Part shown: piece after piece, positions 7,257 through 7,658 of the stretch
Layout: each line of letters begins with the position of its first letter
Position numbering within the stretch: the first letter of the stretch is position 1
Translations under genes and position numbers: made by a program
From: an uncultured Asticcacaulis sp.
GTDB taxonomy: Bacteria; Pseudomonadota; Alphaproteobacteria; Caulobacterales; Caulobacteraceae
Length of the DNA: 7,658 nucleotides
Assembly (NCBI GenBank): GCA_946480525.1
Contig: CAMLLA010000199.1
Coordinates: forward strand, 1 to 7,658
Reading direction: 5' to 3'
The notes under the pieces: generated by a model
What the model saw: the letters and a program-made list of their open reading frames with translations, nothing else
The model's database searches: none
What the model was told of the DNA's origin: nothing

Positions 7257-7658
7257 CCACCTTCCAAGACCTTGTCCCCAATGCGCCCGATGGCCGTTTC
7301 GACGGCATCACGCGCCCCTACACGCCCGAGGACGTCCTTCGCCTGCGCGGCTCGTTCCCGATCAGCCACACCCTGGCGATGCGCGGCGCCAACCGCCTGT
7401 GGAGCCTGCTGCACACCGAGCCCTTCATAAACTCGCTGGGCGCCATGACCGGCAACCAGGCCATGCAGATGGTCCGCGCCGGCCTCAAGGCCATCTATCT
7501 CAGCGGCTGGCAGGTCGCTGCAGACAGCAACACCGCGTCCGCCATGTATCCGGACCAGTCGCTCTATCCGGCCAATGCCGCGCCGGAACTGTGCCGCCGC
7601 ATCAACCGCACGCTTCAGCGCGCCGACCAGATCGAGCACTCAGAAGGCGGCGCCAAGC
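7253..7658 (+). CDS. aceA: Isocitrate lyase, N-terminal part (cut by window edge)
   Basis: The 135 codons visible match the start of isocitrate lyase, which splits isocitrate to glyoxylate and succinate in the glyoxylate shunt and allows growth on acetate, fatty acids and other C2 sources. Diagnostic segments are [18 protein letters not shown] (17-34), [12 protein letters not shown] (59-70), the glyoxylate-binding SGWQVAAD (84-91) and [11 protein letters not shown] (98-108). The catalytic KKCGH loop lies beyond the window. The start [23 protein letters not shown] gives a short N-terminus that fits family members of about 430 residues. The ribosome binding site directly ahead is weak (GAGAG), and the ATG overlaps the stop of an upstream small frame, so translation may be coupled. 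The divergent ScfR-type gene is its probable regulator. Activation versus repression cannot be told from sequence. Confidence 0.96.
   Translation, partial: MTTFQDLVPNAPDGRFDGITRPYTPEDVLRLRGSFPISHTLAMRGANRLWSLLHTEPFINSLGAMTGNQAMQMVRAGLKAIYLSGWQVAADSNTASAMYPDQSLYPANAAPELCRRINRTLQRADQIEHSEGGAK

Noticed and set aside
7145..7639. 164-codon minus-strand frame opposite the start of aceA
   Set aside because: It overlaps the conserved isocitrate lyase coding sequence, and its composition is that of a reverse-complement shadow.
1..7658. Mobile element, CRISPR array, tRNA/rRNA or toxin-antitoxin pair
   Set aside because: No transposase-like protein, long terminal repeats, spaced direct repeats, RNA gene cloverleaf or small two-gene cassette could be found; the gaps hold only short dyads.

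Overview
The window looks like a chromosomal segment of an alphaproteobacterium, most likely a member of the Caulobacterales (Caulobacter/Asticcacaulis type). The reasons are a large TonB-dependent receptor with the VITGSRI-type TonB box and plug typical of that group, a secreted S9 peptidase next to it, moderately GC-rich coding DNA broken by sharply AT-rich intergenic gaps, and a short-chain fatty acyl-CoA regulator divergent from isocitrate lyase. The taxonomic call is an inference from protein style only.

Layout. From the left edge to 2959, on the minus strand, lies a TonB-dependent outer-membrane receptor whose last few C-terminal residues fall outside the window. An AT-rich gap (2960-3176) follows, with a strong hairpin (3102-3137, probable terminator) and several inverted repeats just upstream of the receptor. 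At 3177-5195, also minus, is a complete secreted S9 (prolyl oligopeptidase/acylaminoacyl-peptidase type) peptidase with an intact Ser-Asp-His triad. A second AT-rich gap (5196-5510) carries a probable terminator for the gene to its right and small palindromes upstream of the peptidase. At 5511-6923, minus, is an ScfR-family regulator (XRE helix-turn-helix, M78/IrrE-like middle, cysteine-bearing C-terminal domain). The regulator faces away from isocitrate lyase (aceA, 7253 to the right edge, plus strand, partial). The 329-bp interval between the two start codons holds a tandem TTTACAAA repeat, inverted repeats, a 14-bp perfect palindrome, and a 55-codon open frame with a very good ribosome binding site. 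The stop of that frame overlaps the aceA start as ATGA.

How the genes work together. The right half is a local control unit for the glyoxylate shunt. In known family members the acyl-CoA-sensing regulator controls C2/C3-unit metabolism genes such as isocitrate lyase, and here it probably also controls itself. The left half is a probable scavenging pair: a periplasmic or secreted peptidase that trims peptides and an outer-membrane receptor that imports a bulky substrate. The two halves need not be linked in function.

No mobile element, CRISPR array, tRNA or rRNA was seen, and I found no convincing undescribed multi-gene system. The least ordinary observation is the leader frame coupled to aceA.
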